Shown here: piece after piece, positions 53,471 through 64,000 of the stretch
How positions within the stretch are numbered: the stretch's first letter is position 1
Layout of the letters: each line of letters starts with the position of its first letter
Assembly (NCBI GenBank): GCA_003439945.1
Contig: QVRM01001757.1
Span: 377,001 to 441,000, forward strand
Reading direction: 5' to 3'
Source of the DNA: Dermanyssus gallinae
Taxonomy: Eukaryota; Arthropoda; Arachnida; Mesostigmata; Dermanyssidae
DNA: 64,000 bases
The notes under the pieces: generated by a model
Seen by the model: only the letters and a program-made list of their open reading frames with translations
Databases searched by the model: none
Told to the model about the DNA's origin: nothing
Program-made: the position numbers and the translations under genes

Positions 53471-55504
53471 ACAGTAGTAACCCGTGTTAGCTTACAGTTT
53501 CGTACAGCATCGTACATTAACAATAGTAAGTGTAAATGTATCCTTCCTAGGGCTTGCACGATGCCGTCACCGCCACCGATGACGAGGAGAACGCTGAAGT
53601 GTGTTAGAGGCAGTCCAGTACAGTGACGATTAACCATGAGGCTAAGTCGTGGCTGATTGCCGGCCATGATCGCTGTTACACACCCAGCATGATTATTAGT
53701 ACTGTAAGAAGCCGCCCCGCCCCGACAAAAAATGCCAAACAAGAACAACGACGGCAACGATAGCTGCAAAGGTATAGACCACCTTCATCTCGTGCCGTTG
53801 CAAGGAGCGTGTAATAGGTTTTTGCTTCAACAACACATGTGGATGTGTGTGTGCCTTATGTGCCTTGTGACCTTCACGTAACCTTCAGTCTGGTTGGATA
53901 CCCGTATGGTTGATAGATTTGTTTACTCATGAATTGACTACATCGACCTTGATCTTGATCGATCGACTGACCGACCACCACCACCACCACCGTAGATGAC
54001 ACTAGTACCGCTACTTCGACTAAGTCAATTGACTGATACCCGCGCCATGCTTATAAACAAACCTTCATCAATCTCGCTGCTTTTCCGCCGCCAACGCTAT
54101 CGCCAACAATATGTAGAACACTTGACAACATGATGGCGCAACAGTAGATGATAGCAAGAAGAGCAACTGTTGCAGAATAAAAAATACTGCGAATTCCTGC
54201 GATGCGGCTTTTCTCTCGGTGATCACCAACTCAACCCCCGCATGCATGCATAACGATCGCCAAGCTGACCCCAGCATGATATGGCGGGGGTATGCGGGGG
54301 TTGTCGTCGTTGCGTCGACTCCTTCAGCGCGGTGCGCTGGTGCGAACAGACCGTCGCTCACCGTCGCCGAACTACGCCGTCTTCGTCCGTTTCCTCAGTT
54401 CTCTCTCTCTCTCTCTCTCGTATCAGATCGCTTGGGTCTAGGGAGTCGAATTCACCACATCCGCATATACCATACACAAGCACGTGCGCTTATTAGCTTT
54501 GACACAGCCAACAGACACGCCCCGCACAACACAGAGAGATGAAAAAGAAGGCTGGATTACGGCCCTTACAACCCTGCATGCGGGATACGCGGGGTGTAAA
54601 AGCAACCCTTTTTGGAAAATGCTCGCATCGTCGCGTCTAGAGAAATACGGAGAATTATGAATTAAACAAATGAATTAAACGCGTCAGACGTCAGCCACAC
54701 CGACGTGTCGTGCCGTACAAACGTGCCATACACAACGCATTCGCGTCATTAACTTCAGCCAGCCCTCGTCTGGTGGTGGCTTGGCGTGCAATTCTGGTAA
54801 TTGCTTGTTGCTACCGTTACTACTCTATGTCTACGGGCACGCCGACCGTAGCAACGACGTGACGGCAACTGCAAGCGCGTTCGATAGATTGCAAGTCATG
54901 ATATATCGTGTCACGTACGTAAATGAAGTTGTTCGGTTTCCGTGTTTTCGGTAGCCTGCTGTGTTCCTGATTGCTTCGGCGTGTGGTTGGCTGAAACGTT
55001 GGCTGATATCCTTTTTTACCACTATTATTTGACTAAGTCACCGCTGTTGCCGGTACTCGATCTCGTCTCGTTTGCTTTTGCTAGGAGCAGCAGCACCAAC
55101 AGCAGCGGATGGTGCGCACCGCAAACTCAATAGTTCCTGCTCTGTTGAGCAGTTTTGCGTTCATCCGTTGATTCGTCAGTGGGCTAGCAGCATTTGCGTG
55201 GACATGTGTAGAATTTAATTATGGGGTGCAGGCACAGCCTGATCACACTGCAGCCTGCTAATTCTATCTGCTGGTCTCTCTCTCTCTCTCTGATGACGTG
55301 CCACCGTTAACGCCGTTAATGAGTAGCTAAACAATGAACTATAAATCTATGTGTACATGTGACGACACTTCGAAACTGTTCGAACCGTCGAACTGGATTT
55401 GGTCTTCTTCATAACGCCGTACGTCTCTTGTATTCAACATCGTTCGCTACGTGTTCGTCTGTGCCTAAGGTAAAAGCTGTCCTTAGAGGACACTTCAGGT
55501 AAAG

Positions 55505-55560
<56 letters not shown>

Positions 55561-57836
55561 AAGTATAAATCATATTTACGCTTGAAATATCACCAGTGGG
55601 CCATCATGAGGACAGGCGCTTGTCACAGGAGCAGAAGCTTGACGCATAGTATACACGTAGATTCAATGGTATTTTCTTGCGGTACCCAAGTAATCATTGT
55701 GGGTAGCAGTAGTATTTGCAGTCCTAGTTTCACAATGTGCTCTCGCGCTCTCTCTCTCTGTAGTGTCTGTCTTGCTGTCTTGCTACCGAAGTTTTTTTTT
55801 CGGTTATAAACTGGCCCATGAACGAACGCCAACCGTCTAGGTTCAGCTAGCTTCGCCCAACAGTGAGTGAGGAACTGGTGTCGTCGTAACGATATTGGGT
55901 GTCCCAATCCGCTCTCTTTTCTTCTGCTGTCGACGTTTCTCGTCTCAATACCGTTACTGACGCCGCGATGACAATCCAAAACTCAATGTAAGGCAATAAA
56001 TAGTTCAGACACATATTATGGTAGTGACGTGACGAAGATGATATGCTGTGCGAAAAAGGTCAGGTGCATGTACTGTTATTCACGTTTCCCTGTAACCATA
56101 ACAATTGATAATAAATGAAGTACTGTGTGTACGATGAGCCGTAGGCGGCTTCTGGACACTAACGGAGCCGCGCAGTCCAACCGCGTGTGGGGGTCAAACA
56201 TGTGCGGCTAGAGTGCTACCGAAGAGGTGACCTTTGCGAGGTGACCCCATCACACCCATGATTAACGGACCGTGACCACGATAACTGATTGACAACTTCT
56301 TTCTTCGGCTTCGTTAGTGACACGCGAACACGAGTGAGTCGGCTGACTGACGTTAGGTTCTCTTAGTTAACTGAATGGAAAGACATACCACCACCACTAG
56401 ATGCGGATCGTATACACACCCATACGATATATCAATCATCAACCTCATCATCATCATCATCATAAGAAGATGTGCAGAATTGTAGTGACGATACACTAAG
56501 AGACTCTCGTGCATGCTCGTTGCCATCTCTCTCTCTCTCTCTTTGCACCTCTCCCTTTTACCCCACCTCTTTTTTTAGCCCCATTTCTCCTTTTCACCTC
56601 CACCTCCCAATCACACCCTTTTTTGCGCTAGAGCACTACAGGGCTGAGTATGAGTCTCCGAATAGCCTAGGTAGCCAAGTGCCTCACCAGTTAGCTCAGC
56701 TAGGCTAGATGAATTAGTTCGAGTGACCGGATAATTGGCTAATGGCCTGTGCTGGTAGTTTAGTAATTACAGTTAGCTAGGTTAGATCAGTTGGGCTGGG
56801 GGTTTGTTGTCATCCGACCGAACGAAAGCGGGGGTGGCTGAGGATGATGGTGATGATGATGATCTGCCGGCAGCCTAGTGACTGCTGTAGATTCAACAGA
56901 TGGTAACAGCATAATACAATACGACCGCGCCACTGTGATAAATGGCTGATTCAGGTAGGTGTCGTTGTGGGCGGTACCAGCGCCCCACCACGAATGATTA
57001 CTCTGACAACTGAGTGCCAGGCAAGCGTGTCACATGTACACACACACACACACACAAACCCGCACACATCACATGCACGCAAAGACACACATTCATATAC
57101 AAACACAGTACAAATTCAGTACGGGAAGTAGAAATTCTGATGAACACCACGGATGTCCGTGCCAACGACCGTTCCGCCGTCGTCGGTCCAAACCACAATT
57201 CGAACCGAGCTTACCGTTATCCAAAACCGACACATAGGGTTAGGACATGGGGGTGAAGGAGTTTGATGATTGTACTTGAGATTGATAGCTGTGTGCGCAG
57301 TTGCTACGCCAGAGGCAGAAACTCAAACGCCCTCGACGTCGTGCACGAGCACGACCGTGCGGTTTACGCTGCTTACGTGCGTTCGTGTGTCTTGTCTGGG
57401 AGACAATGGAGATGATCCAAATAAGATCGGGTGACCGTGGTTGGTCATCACATGGCATACATGCATGCATGCATGTACGTTACGGAAGTTCGGCCGTGCA
57501 GTTCTGTTGTTTGCATTTAGAGTTCATGCTCAGCTCCTTTGCCATCTCTTCTTCTTCGCACGTGCTCTCTCTCTCTCTCCGCTTTCTCTCTCTGTGCAAT
57601 TATTTATTGTTCTCTTTGCCTCTACGTTTCTGGCTCTGCCCGCTTCTGTAGTTAATCACTCGTATCTGCATCTTGCCACTGCCGCATTGCAACTGCCCTT
57701 TTGCCATACACCCATCAACAACGGACCAGCCAGCATTGCCGGATTACCGATAAGTCGGAGGAGCGCACCATCTGCTGGTTCTTGCAGGTTACGATTGCTT
57801 TTTAGTTGTACCAAAGACGACAGCGGTGACAATTGA

Positions 57837-57875
<39 letters not shown>

Positions 57876-59317
57876 ATGGTGAAGAAATGACGATTATGAT
57901 TGTGATCGTAGTATTTGCTCGCGAAGTAGTATAGAGGGCGTTCGAACCATATCTTTCAACTTGGACTGCAAACTGATTGTCGGTAATACCTTCCCTATTG
58001 CGCACTTTTCTGCTCCCTCCTCTTCAAACGTTGTCCACGCTAACCAACTACTACGGACTGCGTCATTTACCCGAATTGCAGAAAATTGCTACCGGATAAC
58101 TGTCGGATTTGCACGCATTGTTCGCGTAGGATTTCTTGAAAACTTAATTATTATTATTATTATTATTATTATGCATACTAAATATGAGTGAAATAAATAA
58201 GATCATGATTATTATTATTATTATTGCTGCTTCACTTTGTTGCCATCATCCACTACTGTCCGGTTGCTGCTTGTTGCGGCTGCCTAATACGTCGCTGGGT
58301 GCGGCTTGTATTGCTGTGTTAGTAGTCTCTGGCGTTCGCCAGCCAGCGCCTCAGTGTGGGTTGCCTAGCACTAGAGATAAGTACGCCGAAGTACGTCGAA
58401 ATAAATCACTGCACTCCAGCAGCGCCCCTCGGGGGACTGGGGAATGCCGTCGCTCAGGCTGATACTCAGTAGCTCAAGCAGTAGTGGTGACATAGCAGAA
58501 CGATTGTCAAGAAATCCTTTTTCCATTTTCTCCCCGCGACCTCCATCAGTAGCCTCAATATACCCATATACACACACACACACGAATACCCCCCCCCCTC
58601 TCCCGCACCCCTCGCAAATGTCGAGAGTAAGTAAAAATTCTGCACGCGCAAACACGGAGTTTCAGTGATGTCACCGTTGATTGTAACGTGCACAGAACGT
58701 CTCGTAATTATTGCTCGGCATTCGGTTTGCGTGCGCTGTGTGCAACCTAAACAACTCAACTTATCACCAAAAGTCATCAGTGGAACGACGTCAGAACGAC
58801 CACATAACGCAGCCTGAGATGTCTATCATCATACCTTTGGATACACACATTTATGCTGGTGTGACCTTTACGAAGAAATGCATGTACTGCATGTATGTGA
58901 ATCTGTGTGTGATTGTGAGCGTATGAAGCGTATTGTAAAGTGCACGTTTCAATGTAGTCCACGAAAGTTAGGATACGGGGTAAGGGTATCTGTCGGTGGT
59001 CAGCTCGGTTCGAGCTTGGACTTCGCTGCGGTGATACGGTGACGCCATGCGGGTGGCATACCAGCTAGCGTACAGTTTCGGGGCAAGCTGTATTGACAAC
59101 TCGTTTGCTAATTGGACATCAACAATATACCTGCCACAGCTGCTACTACTACGCTACTACTGCAAGTCATACCATTACTTATACTGCTTCCGCCAATTAC
59201 AGCCCGACGCACTTTGTCAATGTGTATAACGCGGCCATGTCAAGTATCTCTAAAACAACCTCAAACCTGTTTGTATGACATCGACATTTAAAAGGCTCTC
59301 AAAATGTCTCAGGGTAC

Positions 59318-59361
<44 letters not shown>

Positions 59362-59815
59362 AAAACTTAGAAATAGATTGAATTGCGAAGCACGGCAACA
59401 AGTGTTGGTGTCAGCTTGGTGGCTGGTGAACTATACGACTCCCTCTTTGCCTAAATGTCTCTCGGTCCAAATTGTCTCTCGATCTAGTTCAAGTGGTCTT
59501 TCACAACGTATTGCTGGCCAGAGCTCGTGCTTGATTATTAGACAACCGTTGTGCGCAGCCGTCGGCAGCACCATTAGCGGTCGCCATCTTTGGTCCGTCT
59601 CCTCTCACCACGACCACGTCTGGCGAAGGTGGTGGACTAATATGATATGACCGGAATGACGTGCGCTCAGGACGTGTCGATGCTATGGCAGGTTTGAGCT
59701 AGTGATACAACGTGCGTGGTGGGTCATCCTGGTTGTTACCATGATCACTAAGATCATCGACTTTGTCGTTGTAACAACATCGCCCTAACAGAGGGTGTAG
59801 AGAACAAGACTACTA
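53471..59815. other. No gene recognised; simple-repeat-rich DNA
   Basis: No exon with conserved coding content seen on either strand. Contains CT-runs (54,400-54,420; 55,276-55,291; 56,528-56,543; 57,569-57,592), (TA)n at 55,509-55,558, 57,840-57,868 and 59,321-59,359, an ATT/TTA tract at 58,148-58,226 and a CA-run at 57,040-57,056. The mixture is typical of intron or regulatory DNA. Confidence 0.4.
55509..55558. repeat. (TA)n array, ~50 nt
   Basis: Uninterrupted TA dinucleotides in otherwise unannotated DNA. Confidence 0.95.
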
Positions 59816-59918
59816 ACATTGGTAACAGTGCTACGACGATGTGGTATGTTTGTGGTGCAACAGAAGCACGAGGCGGGGGGAGTGCACGCTGTCACCACGG
59901 CCAACAATCTGGCGTGCT

Positions 59919-60034
59919 ATGTAGATAGAGAGACCGATCATCAACTGGAACCCGAGCTGTATGTAGATAGAGAGACCGATCGTGAACTGGAACCCGAGCT
60001 GTATGTAGATAGAGAGACCGATCCTGAACTGGAA
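59919..60034. repeat. Minisatellite, 42-bp unit, ~2.8 copies
   Basis: Three successive units share TATGTAGATAGAGAGACCGA followed by TC, a variable base, TGAACTGGAACCC. The unit length is a multiple of three, so the + strand is open as a 14-residue repeat (YVDRETD, variable residue, ELEPEL) within a 92-codon frame (59819-60094) that starts at GTG rather than ATG in good context. No family is recognised; coding status is unproven. Confidence 0.85.
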
Positions 60035-60094
60035 CCCTTTTTGATCCGAGACGGGGCGTCGTTCGGGGACTGTCACGCCCAGCTCGAGTGTTAG

Positions 60095-63000
60095 CGCGGT
60101 AGCACGCCTGGCCACGTCTAGCCGCCAACATCACTAGCTTCAATCGAACCAACTCATACTTCCAGCCCAGTACGCACCCAGTGGGCACTGTAGTTGTCTG
60201 CTGCGTAGGCATCATCGAACCCCATCGAGCCGAGTTGTTATAGCTCGTTGATAATAAGCGCCGTGTGGTTGAAATCTCAATACAAAAGTGTTCCTCGTTG
60301 TTGTCTCAGGCTTCCTACAAGCCGTTGACTCGTGGTCGACGGAAAAAAAGCCCGGCCGTCTACTACATGCTACATGGTGCTGGCTTCGTGCCGGACAGGA
60401 CAGGAGGAGATATGTAGGGTACATGCCGGACATGACTTTCCTGAGTCCGCAGTGATGGCAGCACTAATCAATGAGCATCTTCTATGTACATGGTGTGGTA
60501 GGTGTAGGGCGGCTACGTCGTCTGCTGACATGTTTCGTTCGCTATCAATTGTACGAAATTTCTAGGATGAATTTGTTTTTCATTCGCCTATATTCTCCAG
60601 ACGCCACACGACTTCTGCACGATATCATACCCGCTGTCATTGTCCGTCCGGGAGCTGCGCGGGCTGTTTTTGGAGTTTCTACTATTATTACTCTTATTGT
60701 TCGTCGTCAATGTATTGCGAGTAACTTTTCATTATCGGCTAACGACCAGAAAGAAGTGCGTTCATGAAATCAATTGGACGAGGGATTTCATTGGTGCCAA
60801 TGTTGTCCTTGGCGCGTTCATTCGCTTCCGCTATCACGTCTTTGCTTGGCCAGGTTTGCGTCTGTCTTGCCGTCGTGTGCTGATAACAACGCTCTTGTGT
60901 TGTTTTTGTTGCTGCTGAAGTTGTTGTTGCTGGTGTTGTTGTTGTTGCTGATGTTGTCGTCGTCGTCGTCGTTGTCGCTGTTGTTACTTTCAAGATCGCT
61001 CTGAAGGGAGGCTATTGTCTTGTCGACGCTCCACGACTAAGGGCTGCGGGCAATTCTACTCGCTGTTGGTTGATGGAGGTCATGCTCCTTAGTTCTTCGA
61101 TATACGAGCGCAGCGAGCTTTGCACCAGCTGGGGGTCAAGACACACCTTCTCTTCCTGGACAAACGACCAATTGCCAAGTGTTCTGCGTCCACAGTGTGT
61201 GTGTGTGTGCGTGGGCGCGCGGTTCCTGCTTGTTTCCCCGGGCTGTTGCTGTAGCTTCATCCACTAACTGCGACGAAACGAGCAGTTCAGGTAAACAGAG
61301 GCAGAATCACAATTTGGCGCTGAGGATCGCTGTCTTCTGTTTCCGGCCGCGGTGGGTGAAAGCGAAGCGAAGACCGGCGAGACTCATGCTTTCCATCGCC
61401 TGCTACCGCGGCGGGGGGTTCGTGTTGGGGTGGGGGTAATCGGCGGCGCGTACGTTCGCAGCGTCTAAGAATTGCTGGCGGCGCTTCGTTTTTGTTAGTA
61501 CCCGCACTGCACCATGGTGCTTGTCGAAAGTCGAGATGCCTAGCGAGGTTAGTCATCTTCCTAATTTCCTAGAACTTTGCGTGCGCAAAGCGCAACATTC
61601 CTCGCCCTTGACTTGTCATCAGCAGTACAAAACCGTGCCACCTTTGCTGCTGCTGCAGCTGCCCCGGCTGTAGATAGATCAATGATTGATTCGACTGATT
61701 GATTAAATAATGGGTCGATCAGTAGCTGGATAAACAGGCAAGTAGGTAGACGGACTGGCAGGCAAACACTGTGATCAGTTACGATTTAAACACCGCCTGT
61801 GTCTCCTCACGTGCATGCCCCCGTCAAATGCCTATACTCAAACTCGGAGCACTCTGATCCTATCTAGGATAAACAGTGCCTAGTTGTATGTATATATATA
61901 TATATATTTTTTTTTAAACAAATGTCAACACATGAGTCATGAGTAAATCAAGCGAGGCTCATCAGTGTCACCCATCTTTGCGCCACTGTCTCGCCTCTTT
62001 CTACGTGGTTTTAATTAAGAACAGAAAGCTTAATCATTACATGATAGTGTTTATAATAACACTAAGCGACTCATTCGTCCTACCGTTGTGGTCATTCATG
62101 TTATCAACACTCCCTTCTTCCTGTTTGACGTTACGTTCTCGTTGCTGTTCGCGGTACTCATCGAGTTGTTTTTCTGTCAGTTACTGATCTCTCTTTTTCT
62201 GTAATGCTATTTTCTGTTACTTTTTTAGCTTTCTAACGCCTCATTGTGGTGTTATTGGTAGTGGTGGTGGTGGTGGTGGGGTGGCGGTGATGATTTATGA
62301 TAACAATAATTATACTAATAGTAATAATAAAGAAAATTATGATGATAATAACAAATAAAACGTTACATTTATGTGTATTCGCATCATATTTAAACAGTTA
62401 TTTAACGCTTGAATGACGAGAGCGGTACATCATAATTACCTACAATTATTGTTACTAGCCGCACGCAGTACGCGACATAGACATCTGCCGAACTGTCGCC
62501 GTAGTCGGGAAGGATTCGGCGCCTAATCGGTGTTCGTCGGCCCATTTTGCTATGACGACGACGTTATAGTACACTATGTACAATACACAACAATTCAATA
62601 TTGCCACTGTATGATTATAGCATTTGTTTTTACTCGTCGGTGTGACTGACATTACATACGTACATCTTACATACGTACATACATACATACAACCATAATA
62701 ACGGCATCAAATTCAGCGACATATTCGTTACTGTTGCTTCGGTTGTGCTTGCTGTACAGTAATAAAAAAAGACTACACAATGGTAGTGGAAATAACAGTA
62801 GCAATGTCGTAGTAAAGTAGTAGGTACTGGTAGGTACAGTGCTACTTGTACTACTAGTACTACTACTGACAATAATAATAATAGTAATAATTAATAATAG
62901 TAATGCTAAAACTAATAGTTATTATAGTAATACCAATTGAGTACACGTTGTGATTTATGTCAAGAAGTGGAAAATCATAACCGGCGCTCCTCTTCGCTCC

Positions 63001-64000
63001 GCTCCCCTCCGCTCTGCTCTCTCTGCGTGTGTCTGTGTTGGCCTGCGCGTGGCAGGCTTTCATTTTGTTTTTTTTCGGAACAGCTTTCCACCGTTTTTCA
63101 CTTGAATGACAACCGATTCACGGTCGCGTCACTCGCGTGAACCTCGTGTCTTGGCTGGCTGATAGTCAGTCAATGACACAGGTGTGTCCCCGTGATCGAA
63201 CTACATCGAACTACTCGGTAGAGTTATCGGTGGTTATCGGCGTGCTGATGCAGCGGCGTTTGCCAACACATTGCTCAATACATATCCAACACATTCATTA
63301 TTAACTAACTAATCACTCCACGTACCAACATTCTCGTCTGTCTGTTGAGTCCTCGCACGCTGACACGCTGTGATCTTGTCATGCGAAACATCTCACGACC
63401 GCCGTCTTTCGCCGCTATGTCTCGATCTCGTAGCGGTGGGTGTGTGTATGGCTTCTCAGTTCAAGCTATGTCGACAATGTCTCTCTTGTTTTGTTTACGA
63501 GAGGTCTAGTCAGTAAGAACTTTTTCGAGAGAAGAAAGTTCTCGCCTCTGTGCTTTGATAACAATTCGGCCAATCGGCCTTCCACACTAGGTCTACCATA
63601 CCTATGGTATATATTATGTGCATACATATACAGAGGGCCGGCCCGCATGTGAACTTATCTATATTCGCGTAGCAGTTGTCTCGTATAGTTCGCTGTCTCG
63701 TTAGCCCATGAACCCACATTTGACAGACGCCAGAGCCGCGGTGGGTAGCAGTAGTGCCAGTGTTGTTGTTGTTATTGTTGTTGTTGTTGCTATTGTTGTT
63801 GCTGTTGCCGCTACTACTGCAGCTTGTGTTGTTGCTGCTGCTGTTATTGCTTTTGTTGATTGTGGTGATGACAACAGTGTCAAGTGGTAGATTCTATAGC
63901 GTATTGCTCATAATCACGAAGCGCTAAGAGTGCTTGCTTGGCGGCATCGTTATTAACGTGACGAAACAACAAAGGCATCTTCTCCTTCCCTCGCTCTTGC
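60095..64000. other. No gene recognised; triplet-repeat-rich DNA
   Basis: GTT/GTC tracts at about 60,905-60,990 and 63,760-63,850, a GT-run at 61,195-61,209, (TA)n near 61,892-61,907, an (ACAT)n-like tract at 62,662-62,691, and GTAGT/AATAAT repeats around 62,820-62,935. Open frames are products of these repeats. Confidence 0.4.

Noticed and set aside
59819..60094. 92-codon protein gene containing the 14-residue repeat
   Set aside because: No good ATG, no splice or promoter context, and the other strand is equally open; listed as a minisatellite instead.

Overview
The window is animal nuclear DNA, most likely from an arthropod. It opens inside an intron-containing gene for the Na+/K+-ATPase alpha subunit. 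The rest is low-density, roughly 40-45% GC sequence with very many (TA)n arrays, CAA/CAG (or GTT/CTG) triplet tracts, tRNA-derived SINEs, several non-LTR retrotransposon families, a Tc1/mariner element, a MITE and a BEL/Pao element. A parasitiform (mesostigmatid) mite would fit the compact introns, triplet-rich untranslated DNA and repeat mix, but that placement is a guess; only 'arthropod-like metazoan' is reasonably safe.

Layout. 1-8,794 (+): twelve exon positions of the Na+/K+-ATPase alpha subunit. One position is present as two tandem, apparently mutually exclusive cassettes (6,098-6,192 and 6,772-6,866). All splice phases close, giving 917 residues from the end of M1 to the stop; about 105 N-terminal residues lie off the left edge. 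8,795-14,130: CAA/CAG-rich DNA, probably a very long 3' UTR. 15.3-19.7 kb: non-LTR retrotransposon fragments and a solo LTR. 22,085-24,659 (+): first two coding exons of a Ser/Pro-rich, acidic C2H2 zinc-finger protein, with a SINE immediately behind the first splice donor. 25-31 kb: mostly unannotatable, with a tandem duplication at 31.1-31.86 kb.

31,859-34,470 (-): a two-exon, GC-rich gene for a Gln-rich protein with two tandem SGNH/GDSL-hydrolase-like domains. The expected catalytic residues are substituted in both domains. This is the most unusual protein in the window. Its 5' exon(s) are not resolved.

35-53 kb: a dense nest of mobile DNA. A LINE is inserted in another LINE (37.9-39.7 kb). 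A MITE (41.6 kb) is followed by an 87-bp LINE tail with a 17-bp target duplication and a broken Tc1/mariner element (42.6-44.5 kb) that carries a fragment of the same MITE. A 6.3-kb BEL/Pao element (45,593-51,909, minus) with both LTRs is inserted into an older reverse-transcriptase pseudogene and itself carries a SINE. 53-64 kb: no supportable coding sequence; simple repeats, triplet tracts and one 42-bp minisatellite.

Functionally, the ATPase gene encodes the plasma-membrane sodium pump catalytic subunit. The zinc-finger gene probably encodes a transcriptional regulator. The SGNH-like protein is of unknown role and may be a pseudoenzyme. Nothing in the sequence links the three genes in one pathway.
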